From: Cyprinodon diabolis
Lineage: Eukaryota; Chordata; Actinopteri; Cyprinodontiformes; Cyprinodontidae
Reading direction: 5' to 3'
NCBI GenBank assembly: GCA_030533445.1
Contig: CM060081.1
Coordinates: forward strand, 3,483,815 to 3,547,814
DNA length: 64,000 bases
Under the pieces are notes generated by a model that was given only the letters and a program-made list of their open reading frames with translations, ran no database searches and had not been told where the DNA came from. The number at the start of each line of letters is the position of its first letter. Position 1 is the stretch's first letter. Made by a program: the position numbers and the translations under genes. This document shows positions 53,824 through 64,000 of this stretch, one piece after another.

Positions 53824-53829
53824 TCTAAA
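53824..53829 (+). terminator. AATAAA polyadenylation signal of the ARF-like gene
   Basis: aataaa within tctaaaataaaattcag, about 450 bp after the stop. It gives a 3' UTR of roughly 0.47 kb. Confidence 0.6.
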
Positions 53830-53924
53830 ATAAAATTCAGAAGTAGTCGAGTTTCTTCCTTATTTAATGGACTAAGAGACACCCTGCTGAATTAATTTAA
53901 TGCCTTAAAAACATTAGGAGTCAA

Positions 53925-54215
53925 TTCAATATACTGTAGTGCCAATTCACAACACATCATTGCAAGGTACGTTACAGAGACAATTTAACCAGATCATCCA
54001 GTCAAACTGATTCAAAGTTTTCTATCTAAGGAAAACTAGTTGATTTTATTGACTCATTGAATCTTCAGCAATCCCTCATACCAAGCATGCTTGTAGTGAC
54101 AGTGGGGAGGAAAAACTCTCTTTTAACAGAAAGAAACCTCCAGCAGAACCAGGCTCAGTGTGAGCGGCCATCTGCTGAGTCCGACTGGGGTTCAAGGAGA
54201 CAGAAGCTGAGATAT
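53925..54215 (-). repeat. L2-type 3' tail (family T), antisense, near full length
   Basis: Same tail in reverse: starts in tactgtagtgccaattcaca, then aatccctcataccaagcatg, ctccagcagaaccaggctca and the gtgtgagcggccatctgctg end. A further short antisense fragment lies at 54725-54815. Confidence 0.7.
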
Positions 54216-54990
54216 AAAAAGCAGGTACTATAGGCGGCCCCGTCCAGGAAACACACAGCCAGGCAGAAGGGGTCCAAACCAGCTCCCATGTCAGAGAATG
54301 AAGAGAGCACATCCAGCCAGTTACTGTCACAACCAGGACTACAATGGAAAATCAGGCCGATCTCCACTATCTATAAACAAAGATGTTGATGGCAGCAGGA
54401 CAGTTGATATTTCAATTTGAAAAAAATAAGAGAAAAGACAAGTAGAAGAAATTTATTGATACAATTAATTGGTCTTTGGCGCTCAGACCTCAGCAGGAAA
54501 CATAGCGCTGAATTTTTATAGATATGCATGAACAGGAGCAAAGAAAGTTTCCCCCCAGGTCTGAAACTGGAGGTGGAGAAAGAGGAAGCTGGTCAGTCTG
54601 TAGACTGCTGGTTAGTGAGACGGTTTGCTGAGCTTTATGGGGAGATCCAGTGGATTGCATGAGCTGATACTAGAGCTTCACTCAGGGACCTGGAAGATGG
54701 AAGTCCAGTTGGTTAACACAGGTTGAGAGAACCTGTCCATGATGAGCAAGCATGGAGCGATAGTGGAGAGGAAAAAGTCCCCATTGGGAAGAAACCTCTG
54801 GCAGAACCAGGCTCAACATTTGAAATTTGAGTCAACAATAGTAGCATTAGTAGGAGGTGAAAACCCTTTGGACATACACACAGAAACAATGATTATCATC
54901 CGTTAAATAACAAAATTACTCCTAAAACAAAATATAAGATTTAAACCTAAACCTCGCTGAATAATACATTTAAAGTATTATTCAGCGATA
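54216..54990. other. Spacer, small hairpin at its end, no gene
   Basis: No exon recognised. At 54955-54989, tcgctgaataatac and its exact inverse are separated by 7 nt (14-bp arms) directly next to the tandem duplication beginning at 54992. Confidence 0.5.
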
Positions 54991-54991
54991 G

Positions 54992-55273
54992 TTCTTTACA
55001 TTCTAGTACTCATTTACTTTTCTCACACACATTTTAAAGAATTTCCTTTTTACTTTCCCTAGGCAAACCTAGGCAAATCTGTGCACTGCCTGGATTGACT
55101 ATAAGAAAGCCTATGACTCAATGCCACATACATTCTTTACATTCTAGTACTCATTTACTTTTCTCACACACATTTTAAAGAATTTCCTTTTTACTTTCCC
55201 TAGGCAAACCTAGGCAAATCTGTGCACTGCCTGGATTGACTATAAGAAAGCCTATGACTCAATGCCACATACA
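54992..55273 (+). repeat. Exact 141-bp tandem duplication at the 5' edge of a LINE
   Basis: 54992-55132 is repeated at 55133-55273. Each copy contains about 70 bp of non-LINE sequence plus the first 70 bp of the truncated LINE reading frame, so the duplication happened after LINE insertion. The lack of differences suggests it is recent. Confidence 0.9.
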
Positions 55274-57021
55274 TGGATACTGGAATGCTTGGAAATGTAC
55301 AAGATCAACAGGACTCTAATAGCCTTCATCAAGAACTCAATGAAGCTGTGGAAAACAAGTCTGGAAGCCAATGCGAAGCCAATAGCACAAGTCACCATCA
55401 AGTGCGGCATATACCAGGGTGATGCACTATCCCCGCTGCTGTTCTGCATAGGCCTGAACCCCCTCAGCCAGATCATCACAAAGACTGGCTACGGATACCA
55501 ATTCCGAAGCGGAACAATCATCAGTCACCTCCTCTACATGGATGACATCAAGCTGTATGCCAGGAGTGAGCGAGACATCAACTCACTGATCCACACTACC
55601 AGAATCTACAGCAACGACATTGGGATGTCATTCGGACTGGACAAGTGCGGTCGCATGGTCTCAAAGAGAGGGAAGATGATCAGAACCGAGGGGGTTGAAC
55701 TACCAGAAGGCCACATTACAGATGTGCAGGACAGCTACAAATACCTTGGGGTGCCACAGGCTAACGGAAACCACGAGGAGATGGCAAGAAAGACTGCCAC
55801 AGCTAAATACCTACAAAGAGTAAGGCAGGTCCTGAAAAGTCAGCTGAATGGGAAAAACAAGATCCAAGCCATCAACACATATGCCCTACCAGTCATCAGA
55901 TACCCCGCTGGTATAATAAACTGGCCAAAGGAGGAGATAGAGGCCACTGACAAGAAAGCTCCTCACAATGCATGGAGGGTTCCACCCCCAAATCCAGCAC
56001 CCTGAGACTGTATACCAAGCGTAGCGAGGGAGGCCGAGGGCTAGTGAGTGTCAAGACCACTGTCCAGGATGAAACAACTAAGACCCAGGAGTACATCAGA
56101 AAGATGGCCCCCAAAGACAAATGGCTTGGTGAATACCTCAGGCAGGAGAAAACCGAAAGCGAGGACAAGAAAGAGGAAGGAGAACCATCATGGAGGCACA
56201 AGCCACTGCACGGCATATACCACAGACAAATAGAAGAAGTGGCTGATATCAAAAAATCCTACCAGTGGCTGGAAAAGGCTGGACTGAAGGACAGCACAGA
56301 GGCACTAATCATGGCAGCACAAGAACAGGCACTCAGTACAAGATCAATAGAGGCCAGGGTCTACCACACCAGGCAGGACCCCCGATGCAGACTGTGCAAA
56401 GATGCCTCTGAAACAATACAGCACATAACAGCAGGGTGTAAAATGCAGGCAGGAAGTGCATACATGGAACGCCACAACCAGGTAGCTGTCATAGTGTACA
56501 GGAACATCTGCCATGAGTATGGGCTGGAAGTCCCAAGGTCAAAATGGAAGACACCTCCTAAGGTAGTTGAGAATGACCGAGCTAAGATCCTATGGGACTT
56601 CAAGATCCAGACTGACAAACAGGTGATGGCTAACCAACCAGACATCGTGTTGATCGACAAACAGCAGAAGAAGGCAGTAGTGATAGATGTGGCAATCCCA
56701 AGCGACAGCAACATCAAGAAGAAAGAACACGAGAAGCTTCAGAAATACCAAGGGCTGAAAGAGGAGCTAGAAAAGATGTGGAAAGTAAGAGCAGCAGTGG
56801 TGCCAGTGGTAATTGGAGCACTGAGGGCTGTGACCCCCAAACTGGGAGAGTGGCTACAGCAGATTCCAGGTAAAACATCAGAGGTCTCTGTCCAGAAGAG
56901 CGCAGTCCTAGGAACAGCTAAGATTCTGCGCAGAACCCTCAAACTCCCAGGCCTCTGGTAGAGGACCCGAGCTTGAGGATGGCACATACCACCCCACGAG
57001 GGGTGAGAAAACAGTTGTTTT

Positions 57022-57077
<56 letters not shown>
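55062..57077 (+). mobile_element. 5'-truncated Rex6/Dong (R4-clade) type LINE
   Basis: The element begins within the reverse transcriptase domain, runs through a CCHC segment and a restriction-like endonuclease domain, and ends with a 3' tail (ggcacataccaccccacgag) followed by poly-T and a (TA)n tract at 57029-57077. R4-clade elements carry the endonuclease downstream of the reverse transcriptase, as seen here. The first half of the ORF and any 5' UTR are missing. Confidence 0.8.
55207..56961 (+). pseudogene. LINE reverse transcriptase plus C-terminal endonuclease, frameshifted
   Basis: The first frame (to about 55955) reads AWIDYKKAYDSMPHTWI, then GIYQGDALSPLLF, LLYMDDIKLYA with the catalytic Tyr-Met-Asp-Asp, and SYKYLGVPQANGN. 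The frame is lost near 55948 (short deletion) and again near 55988 in a run of five C. It resumes from 55972 as STLRLYTKRSEGGRGLVS. Next come CRLCKDASETIQHITAGC (CCHC-type) and PDIVLIDKQQKKAVVIDVAI, the PD-D/ExK core of the restriction-like endonuclease. The end is LKLPGLW and a stop. With the truncation it cannot be active. Confidence 0.85.
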
Positions 57078-57081
<4 letters not shown>

Positions 57082-57094
57082 ATACAATTTCGAC

Positions 57095-57262
57095 TGAGCA
57101 GGAGTCACTGGTGGTGCTGCTGGACTGGATGCGATGCCACACAGATGTCCTTGGAGTCTTCTGACTGTGGGACATCATCTGGGGGGTGCCTCTCTCCACT
57201 GTTCACCACATCGTCCATCAGGGTTTGCAGGGCTGACCCAATCGACGGCAGCCATGTTACTA
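57095..57262 (+). pseudogene. Possible short transposase helix-turn-helix remnant
   Basis: Two plus-strand frames read EQESLVVLLDWMRC and GVPLSTVHHIVHQG; the second resembles the STVHRIVH helix of Harbinger-type transposases. Only about 55 codons, with a stop between the blocks, so the assignment is weak. Confidence 0.3.
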
Positions 57263-57359
57263 AAAAATGTTTAAGAAGATGCAGAAAAAAATGACTTTAC
57301 TAAAACTGTTTTCATTACCCTGAAATGAGAACAGCTAAAATGTGATTATACTTGCTATC

Positions 57360-58325
57360 TAAATTTAACGGTGGTCGGGTAGACCCTCCTCCAGGGCAGA
57401 CACCTTGGCAGACAGCTGGTCCCTACTGAGTGGTGTTCCTAACAGAGCACTTCGCTCTCAATCTGCAGGTTTACTAGTGGTTCCTAGAACTTCTAAAAGT
57501 AGAATAGGAGGCAGATCTTTTAGTTATCAGGCTCCTCTCCTGTAGAACCAACTACCAGTTTTAGTCCGTGAGGCAGACACCCTGTCTACTTTTAAGGCTA
57601 GGCTTAAAATTTTCCTTTTTGATAAAGCTTATAGTTAGAGTGGCTCAGGTTATCCTGAGCTATCTCTATAGTTCTGCTGCTATAGGCTTAGACTGCTGGA
57701 GGACATAGGGACCCCTTTTTCATCATTCTGCTTCATTCTATCTCTATTCTCCCACTCTGCAGAATCTGTTAGTTCAATCTCTAACGTTCTGCTCTCTCTG
57801 CTTTTTCTCATAGTAGCTTCATCTGGTCTGTTCCTGTTTGGCTGTGACTCCATCCTGGAGAGAAATATCAGCTGTGCTGCTGCCATCAACACCTTTGTTT
57901 ATAGATGCTGGAGATCAACCTGTTTTCCAGTGTAGTCCTGTTTCTCTGACTGTGACCAACTGGATGTGCTCTCTTCATCCTCTGACATGGGAGCTGGCTC
58001 GGAGCTTGTCTGCCTGGCTGTCTGTTTCCTGGACCGGGCCGCCTTTTACAGCTGCTTTTTGTATCTCTGCTTCTGTCTCCTTGAACCCCAGTCGGCCTCA
58101 GCTGATGGCCGCTCACACTGAGCCTGGTTCTGCTGAAGGTTTCTTCTCCACTGCCACTGCAAGCATCCTTAGTGTGAGGGATTGGCTTTGAGTCATTGAG
58201 TCAATGCAATCAACTGGTTTTCCTTAGATAGAAAAAAAAATCAATTTGACTGGATGATCTGGTTGAACTGTAAAGTGCCCTGAGATGACGTGTGCTGTTA
58301 ATTATATATAGAAATAAACTGAATT
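57360..58325 (+). mobile_element. L2-type LINE, 3' end of ORF2 plus full 3' tail (family T source)
   Basis: At 57440-57640 broken frames give the C-terminus of an L2-like reverse transcriptase protein (SAGLLVVPRTSKSRIGGRSF, YQAPLLWNQLPVLVREADT, STFKARLKIFLFDKAYS, stop). The 3' untranslated tail follows: a middle section (ctgactgtgaccaactggat) and the segment shared with the other family-T copies, ending agaaataaactgaattgaat. This copy links the tail to an L2 ORF. Confidence 0.8.
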
Positions 58326-58329
58326 GAAT

Positions 58330-59030
58330 AGTATTCCCAAAAGCACCAGGAAAATGCTCCTGGGCTCCATAGCAAGAAGCGGCTTAAAGAGCGCAGTATA
58401 AATGTCAGTCAAACAAAGATTGTGCTTCAGACACGTCCATAACATGTGGCAGTGAGTCTCTAGTAAACTCTCACAGTTTTGCCAACAGATGTTGGAATTT
58501 GCAGGATTAAAAATAATCCTGCAAATCTTAGTATTATTTTCTATTGAACCTTTCTCCATAACCCGGACAATCAACATTTATTTATGATCTTCTGATGTCT
58601 TCACCATTGAAATTCACCAGAGCTATAGTGGAACTGACAATGCCCCCATGCATAGCAGCTGGATGTTGGCATACCTCGGGTAAAAAAAAACAGAAAAAAA
58701 ACAGCCGATACCGCACCGTGACGTCACAAACCAGTAGGTGGCAGTAGTGTTCTTTGACAAACATGGATGCCTCCATTAAAGCACATTCAAATGAAAACTA
58801 CTCTGAATTAGAGACAGTTATCATTTATTGAACAGTATGCAATAATTAAATATTTAAAGTGCTTTCAGAAGTTTGAATTCTGAACATGATTGGATTTTTC
58901 CTTTAACATTTAGGGTATTAGATGTATGCATTAGAAAATGCCATATAAAAAAGGCTTTAGTTTTTAAGAGTCTATTATCCTGTAGAAATTTTATTTATTT
59001 ATTTTTAATCTAAAACTTTCCTTCTTCCTA
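58330..59030. other. Spacer with no recognised gene
   Basis: Mixed sequence without family motifs. A short inverted pair gcaggattaaaaataatcctgc lies at about 58500-58522. Nothing else could be supported. Confidence 0.4.
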
Positions 59031-59032
59031 AG

Positions 59033-59753
59033 TGTTGGGATCTAGAGGTCTGTCCACCTTTCTCCAGCAGAGGGCTTTCTAGGTCTCCTGGAGCTGAAGC
59101 TGACCACCACACCTGCGGCTCATTTGCTCATCAGGAGACCAGCATTTAAGGAGAGGCAGAGCAACACTCCAGTGCCAGAGTGTTTGCCAGTTATGGTTAG
59201 CAAGCCTGAGCCAACCTGCCTGTCTGAATCTCTGACTCCCCTGAAACCTGAACCTAATCTGTTTTTGTCCTCTCTGCTTCCTAGGAAGAACCTGTCTGAA
59301 CCCAGAAACTCTGGAAAAGTTTCTCTGAAACCAGTCTGTCTGATCTCTGAAGAACCCTGGAAAGTCAATCTGTCAGATACCTGCCTGCCAGCTCTCAGAA
59401 GAAACTGAAAGAGAAGCTCAGATCCGAATCTGCAAGATCAGAAACCAAGCTCTGCCTCTGCCTTGCCCTCTGCCTGCCTTTAGCCTCTGGACCCTCCTGG
59501 TTCCCCTCCTCTGCCGCCTTGCTCAAACCTCTGAACAGGTACAGACCTGCACTCATTCAACCAGCAAACTTACCTGGATATCTGCTAACCTTTCTGTCCC
59601 CCTCTGCAGAGGAACCAGTCGTGAACAGTCCTGGACCTGATACCCACCGCATCAGTACTTTATTATCATTGTGTTTCAAAATAAACTGTTGAACTTTTTC
59701 CCTGAGTCTGTGTGTTCTGCATGTGGGTTAGAAACCTTAAACTGAACATGACA
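59033..59753 (+). mobile_element. Solo LTR, 721 bp, 5-bp target duplication
   Basis: Starts tgttgggatctagaggtctg and ends taaactgaacatgaca, so the borders are TG...CA, and ctaag flanks both sides (59028-59032, 59754-59758). AATAAA lies at about 59688, some 65 bp before the end. The 5-bp duplication fits Gypsy/ERV-type integration. No internal retroviral region is present; recombination between two LTRs is the likely origin. Confidence 0.8.
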
Positions 59754-59759
59754 CTAAGC

Positions 59760-60660
59760 TGTAGATATCAGAAGAAATCTGAGGATTGAAGCTGAAATTG
59801 TTCTCTCAGCTGCTCAAAGCATTTCAGGCACCCATCGTTCACCAAATGGACTTTCCGGTTCAATCAAAATAATTTCCTGTTCAATTTTCTAAGCCAAAAC
59901 AAGGCTTTGTTTTTGGTTCACTCTTATAAGCCTGCAGTTGAACGCTATTTCTGACATTTTGAATTGAAAAATCTTCCTGGATGGGAAGTGAAACGTCTTC
60001 AGACTTGGAAACCAAGTCCAGTGGATTGTTTTTTTAACCTTTTTTGAATGACTATGATCTGGATGACTGAGATTCTTCACCAGCAGATTGAAGAAATAAT
60101 TTCTTTGTAAGAATGCTTCTTGCATGAGACCCAATGTCTGGATGCAATCAACTGGTGTTCCTTGGATATCAAATTTGAACCTTTAATCTGTCTGGATGAT
60201 CTTATTGAACTGGATCTATAAAGAGACCTGATGTGCTATAAAATAAACTGAACTGATTTGAAATGGAACTAAACTTCATAGCACACCCGTAAATGAATTA
60301 TTAACCCTAAATTAACAAAAATACTATTAATATTATTAATTACAAAAAGATAATTCAGTCTTTAGGTCTGGAGCTCTAAATGTTAAACTTTTTTTTTTCT
60401 AATTGCCAAAATTAACAATAACCGGATGAAAGTCACTGAATAAACAGCAACAGCTGCTTTTTTCCCAACCTTTTCGTGACATTTGGAAAAAAGCAAACAT
60501 GCAACAGGTAGACTCAAACAGCACATGGTTTACTTTAAAGGTCATGAAACATCTATGTTTCAAGATTTCTAAGTATCTTTAACCTTTACATTGTAAAAAA
60601 AATGCTGTTCTGTAGTTACAAGCTCTTTTGTGAGGTATTTTCCATTGCTGACCTAATCAG
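59760..60660. other. Upstream spacer of the elastase gene with dispersed-repeat fragments
   Basis: 59930-60050 is a copy of the 'aaacgtcttc ... aagtccagtggattg' dispersed repeat. 60120-60260 resembles the gaaataaactgaactg tail of family T. The remainder is A/T-rich and no exon is seen. Confidence 0.45.
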
Positions 60661-60684
60661 AAAGAGTATTTGTGAGAGAAATCA

Positions 60685-60744
60685 CAGGTGCATTCTTGGA
60701 CATTACTTTCCACACAGTTCCAAGGTCTAATGTGGATATAAAAG
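60685..60744 (+). promoter_or_regulatory. Elastase promoter: TATA box with upstream PTF1-like pair
   Basis: tataaaag at 60737-60744 lies 49 bp before the ATG at 60794. Upstream, an E-box caggtg (60685-60690) and a tttcca box (60707-60712) are about 22 bp centre to centre, close to two helical turns, the arrangement known for the acinar factor PTF1. The TATA box is directly visible; the PTF1 call is inference. Confidence 0.55.
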
Positions 60745-60793
60745 TCGTTAGGAGATTTCAGTCTTTGCGGAAACATTCTGAAGTGAGGCAAAC

Positions 60794-62680
60794 ATGCTCA
60801 GGATTCTGGTGTTGACATGTCTCGCTGCCCTGGGTAAGATCATGGAGAACACACTGATAATGTAAATGTTAGTCATTTGCTTCATTTATTTAAAATGATA
60901 TTAACTGCCAGTCTCCTTTGACTGCTAGCCACACTATTCCCTCTTTGGAAAAAACGCCAATATAGACCAGTTTCTAGGAACATGTGTCATATTTAAAGCA
61001 GTTGCATTGGTCGTTTCTTGCTTAGCGGTGGCTGAGCTGGAGCACGAGACCCGGTACCTGGAGGACACATTTGAGAGAGTCGTGGGAGGAGAGGTTGCCA
61101 GTCCCAATTCCTGGCCCTGGCAGGTAATAAATAAGCAGCTGACACAACGATTGGAAATATCTCCATCTATATGCTGATGATCATTAGCATCATATCTGCC
61201 TGCGTTTTTTAGATTCTCAAGTTTAATTGATTGTTTAACCAAAGAAAACACTGGTTTAAATGTTGATGGTTCATATTTAAATATTAATAAAACTGAAACA
61301 TAATTAGTAAACCTGCGTATTAAAATCTCTGAAAACCAACTCTACATCAGTTTCTAGGGATCCTCTAGTTAGGTTAAAAAAATTTTGCTCAAATTATTTT
61401 TTATCATTTAAGAACAATTGTGAATCTCAAAGTTACCATTTCGCTGCATGAATTAAAATAATTTGATATGCTTTTATTTCTCCTGGGATAGATTGTTGTA
61501 ATGGACTTTTTCACATGTCTTTCAATTGTTCAGGTCTTTGTTAGCCTGTAGTATCTGCAATGTGGTATTGCAGGCTAACAAAGACCTCAACGACTCCCCA
61601 TTACTAAGGGGCGGACCTGATCTTCTGGTCCCATTTCCATGTTTTCTGAGCTAAATCAAGGCTTTGTTGAGCTACTCTATAAGCCTGGAACTAAACAGTA
61701 ATTCTGACTAATTGAAAAAGATCCCTGGATGGGAAACAAAACGTCTTCCAACTTGGAAAACAAAGTCCAGTGGATTGTTTGTTTAACTTTTTTGGAAGGA
61801 ACTAGCAGGTGATGCTAGGGAACTCTCAGGGAGCTCTCACGAATCAGATTATTCTTCTTTCTCTTATTTTATTATCTAACAAAATGGCTAAGCATTTAAT
61901 CATGTTTAGAGTCTTTGATTCTCCTATAGGAGCAATTCCGTCTTTTAAATATTTATCCAGAGCTTAAAAGACAGTAAGTGCCCATAACTGGATAAGTGCC
62001 CATAAACCATGAGATACTAGTGGTAGCAAAAACCATTTCAACTTTCTCCGTACCTGGATGAATCTGTTAACCTGGTGATGAAAGACAGAAAACAGAAGAG
62101 CTGTCTTAAGTTCAGGAAGTAGTGGAGTCGTGCATGGAGCCCATTAAAGACCAATGAGCATCAAAGAAGGAAACAACCACAATAGTTAGTTTCACCCGAA
62201 TATTTTTCTGGGTTTGGGGACCTTACAAGGATAGATTTACTGAGATGTATCTTCCTCTGGAGATAGAGAAGGGGATTTTTCCAGTAAAGTGTTCAGGGGG
62301 AACTTTGCCATATGCTCGATTTGTTGAATAGCCAGGGTGTTCTATCATGATTTTAGGCAGAGATCTGACTCACATGCAGAACACTCTTCAGGAGGCAGCA
62401 AACCTCTGCTCTCCATCCTGAACCCACAGAGAATTAGTTTTATTGAATATGGACCAGAAAGCCCTTTACCACAGCTGCAGAAAAGCAGTTAACCAAAGAC
62501 ACCTTCAGAAGCGCTCGGTCAGCATCTGGACAGAAAAACTCCAGATAAAAGCTCCCCAGTGGAGGACTTTATACCAGCCTCCAATTAAAAACGAACTGGT
62601 GATCTCCAATGGAGGATTTCAAAGGGCACCATCACCGCAAACTCGTTTTTATCAGTTATTAATCGGGGTGTTTTAAACGA

Positions 62681-62745
<65 letters not shown>

Positions 62746-62889
62746 TGAGAGAGAGAGGTGGCCTGAGAAGGTTGCAAGTACCTGGTTCGATCCCCGCAGA
62801 CTACCACTCTTGGTCTCTGAGACATGAGACCCCCTAACCCCACACTTCTCCAGTGTGAGATCAATAAAGTGAAATTATTCTTATTATTG

Positions 62890-62964
<75 letters not shown>

Positions 62965-63730
62965 TGTATATATTCATGTATAAAGTGGAAACCATAGTGA
63001 CAAGACCACACAATCAGATAGCTTTTATGCATCACAAAGGCTATTCTTTTCAGTTTCACAGGTCATTAGCTTTTTTATTATTTATTTATACAATCATTAG
63101 TATCAACATTATTATTATGGAACAAATGAGTTCAGTCATGAAATAACGTGGACATTATGATACCCGCTGTAGTTCAGATAGGTATCCAGCAGAGGCCGCC
63201 ATTCTAAACTGTAGAAAATGTATCAAGCATGGTTTCCAGTTTTGGACAAATAGGTTCAGTTATTCGTGGGGCTTCGGAATTGCCATCACTACTAGGAGAC
63301 ACAGAAATAATTAGTGGAGTTTCAGAGAAATGCAGGAGACCAAAGGCTGTCTGAGTGAGTCCTAGCAGTGCTGATAGGCCTCTCTGTTAATGAGTGTTGA
63401 TGAGAAACACCTGAAGCAAAGGATCAGTAGGCGGCCCCAAGAGGGAGCCAGACTACATGACGATAACATTGGGACAACCTTTCCCTCAGGTTGGGACGAG
63501 CAGTCCAGTGATGATTGTCACTGGTGAACCTTTTTAATTGAGTGTGTAATAGCTTTTGCATATAATAATAAACATGATAATACGTACATTGTTTTATATA
63601 CTGAGACTCACCTCTTCTTTTCTTCTTAGATCTCCCTTCAGTACAAGTCTGGCAGCTACTGGTACCACACCTGTGGAGGTAGCCTGATTCGTACAGGTTG
63701 GGTGATGACTGCTGCTCACTGCGTGGACAG
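60794..63730 (+). CDS. cela1: Chymotrypsin-like elastase 1, first three exons (3' partial)
   Basis: Exons 60794-60833, 61026-61123 and 63630-63730 join in phase. Exon 1 starts [13 protein letters not shown], a signal peptide. Exon 2 gives an acidic propeptide ([16 protein letters not shown]) and the activation site [16 protein letters not shown], cut after Arg so that Val becomes the new N-terminus. Exon 3 gives [20 protein letters not shown] and [11 protein letters not shown] with the catalytic His. The Asp and Ser of the triad and the substrate pocket lie beyond the window. The protein is a secreted pancreatic serine protease zymogen. The introns hold dispersed repeats, a SINE and TA arrays. 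The exon 2 acceptor (tttcttgcttag) is normal. Assignment to the CELA1 group rests on the RYLED propeptide and exon 3; other elastases are less likely. Confidence 0.88.
61530..61800 (+). repeat. Dispersed repeat family, copy with inverted 'gcaggctaacaaagacct' arms
   Basis: caggtctttgttagcctgta at 61532-61551 is inverted at about 61570-61589 (ggctaacaaagacctcaa), and the rest (gggaaacaaaacgtcttcca, acaaagtccagtggattgtt) matches the copies at 19930-20260 and 59930-60050. It lies in elastase intron 2. Confidence 0.6.
62682..62960. repeat. Two (TA)n arrays flanking a short SINE-like unit
   Basis: (TA)n at 62682-62744 and 62893-62960. Between them, ggttgcaagtacctggttcgatccccgcag carries a tRNA-type B box (ggttcgatcc), followed by ctaaccccacacttctccag and tcaataaagtgaaattattc, a common fish SINE ending. 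The head is missing or degenerate. Confidence 0.65.
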
Positions 63731-63887
63731 GTACCGTAACGACTCATCGCGCTCGAGCCATCTTTAGGATCAAAAAGGAGGTTGAATATTTCGATGTCTG
63801 AACTCATCTCCAGCCTGATGAAACTTCTCAAAACTGCATGAATAAATTACAGAAAGTCTTCACCTGTTTAAACAACAGATAAAATGT

Positions 63888-64000
63888 TTTAAGGAAACGC
63901 TATGTAACTTTTAGCTACTAGGGGAATTTGACCTGTTTTTGCCCCTTAAAGGCAACTGCTCTGTCTCTAAATGAAGCCGTCTGTGTTCTGCTTCTGGTAT
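63888..64000 (+). mobile_element. Left end of a TTAA-type element, truncated by the window edge
   Basis: ttttaaggaaacgctatgta resembles the terminus taaaggcacactatgcaac of the element at 27720 (TTAA, then a block containing a ctatg core and aac). The right end lies outside the window. Confidence 0.3.

Noticed and set aside
56048..57199. Several overlapping frames on both strands around the LINE
   Set aside because: Alternative-frame shadows of the endonuclease part of the Rex6/Dong-type LINE and of the TA tail.

Overview
The window is vertebrate nuclear DNA from a teleost fish, probably a percomorph. It has split genes with GT-AG introns, dense fish-type repeats (hAT, piggyBac, Harbinger, TTAA-flanked elements, L2/Rex LINEs, tRNA-derived SINEs, long TA arrays) and clear orthologues of vertebrate genes. 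No bacterial, organellar or phage-like gene is present, and no intact transposase or reverse transcriptase is seen.

Four cellular genes are supported, all assembled by exon translation and phase matching. (1) dennd6a, plus strand, 1375-16364: the last 14 coding exons of a DENN-domain Rab14 exchange factor; the N-terminal exons lie before the window. (2) A secreted pentraxin-domain gene on the minus strand, 34029 down to 22687, in four matching exons. It has a Thr/Ser/Pro-rich mucin-like insert and a basic C-terminal tail; its first exon(s) are not placed. (3) A complete ARF-family small GTPase, plus strand, 46644-53376, six exons, 179 residues, ARF4/ARF1-like, with its own TATA box. (4) The first three exons of a chymotrypsin-like elastase (cela1), plus strand, from 60794, running off the right edge. 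DENND6A and ARF4 are near neighbours in human 3p14.3, so (1) and (3) look like retained synteny. The pentraxin gene and the elastase have no obvious functional link to them.

Introns and spacers are mostly repeats. The last dennd6a intron holds a 31-bp minisatellite (about 60 units) with a hAT element inserted in it; an inverted copy of the same hAT lies two introns upstream, so the pair brackets four exons. Intron 3 of the GTPase gene holds a 3-kb, 21-bp minisatellite that has undergone an exact 1,450-bp tandem duplication. In the pentraxin gene a (TG)28 tract sits almost on a splice acceptor.

Seven hAT-type insertions still have perfect 8-bp target-site duplications. Others include a TTAA-flanked element with a decayed exon, an internally deleted Harbinger, a piggyBac relative, a 1.6-kb element with long terminal inverted repeats, a 5'-truncated Rex6/Dong-type LINE and a solo LTR with a 5-bp duplication.

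I did not find a new autonomous system. The best candidates for something undescribed are the mucin-pentraxin gene, the hAT inverted-repeat pair around dennd6a exons, and the CRE-half-site-bearing intronic satellite. Repeat family names rest on termini, target duplications and remnant protein motifs read by eye.
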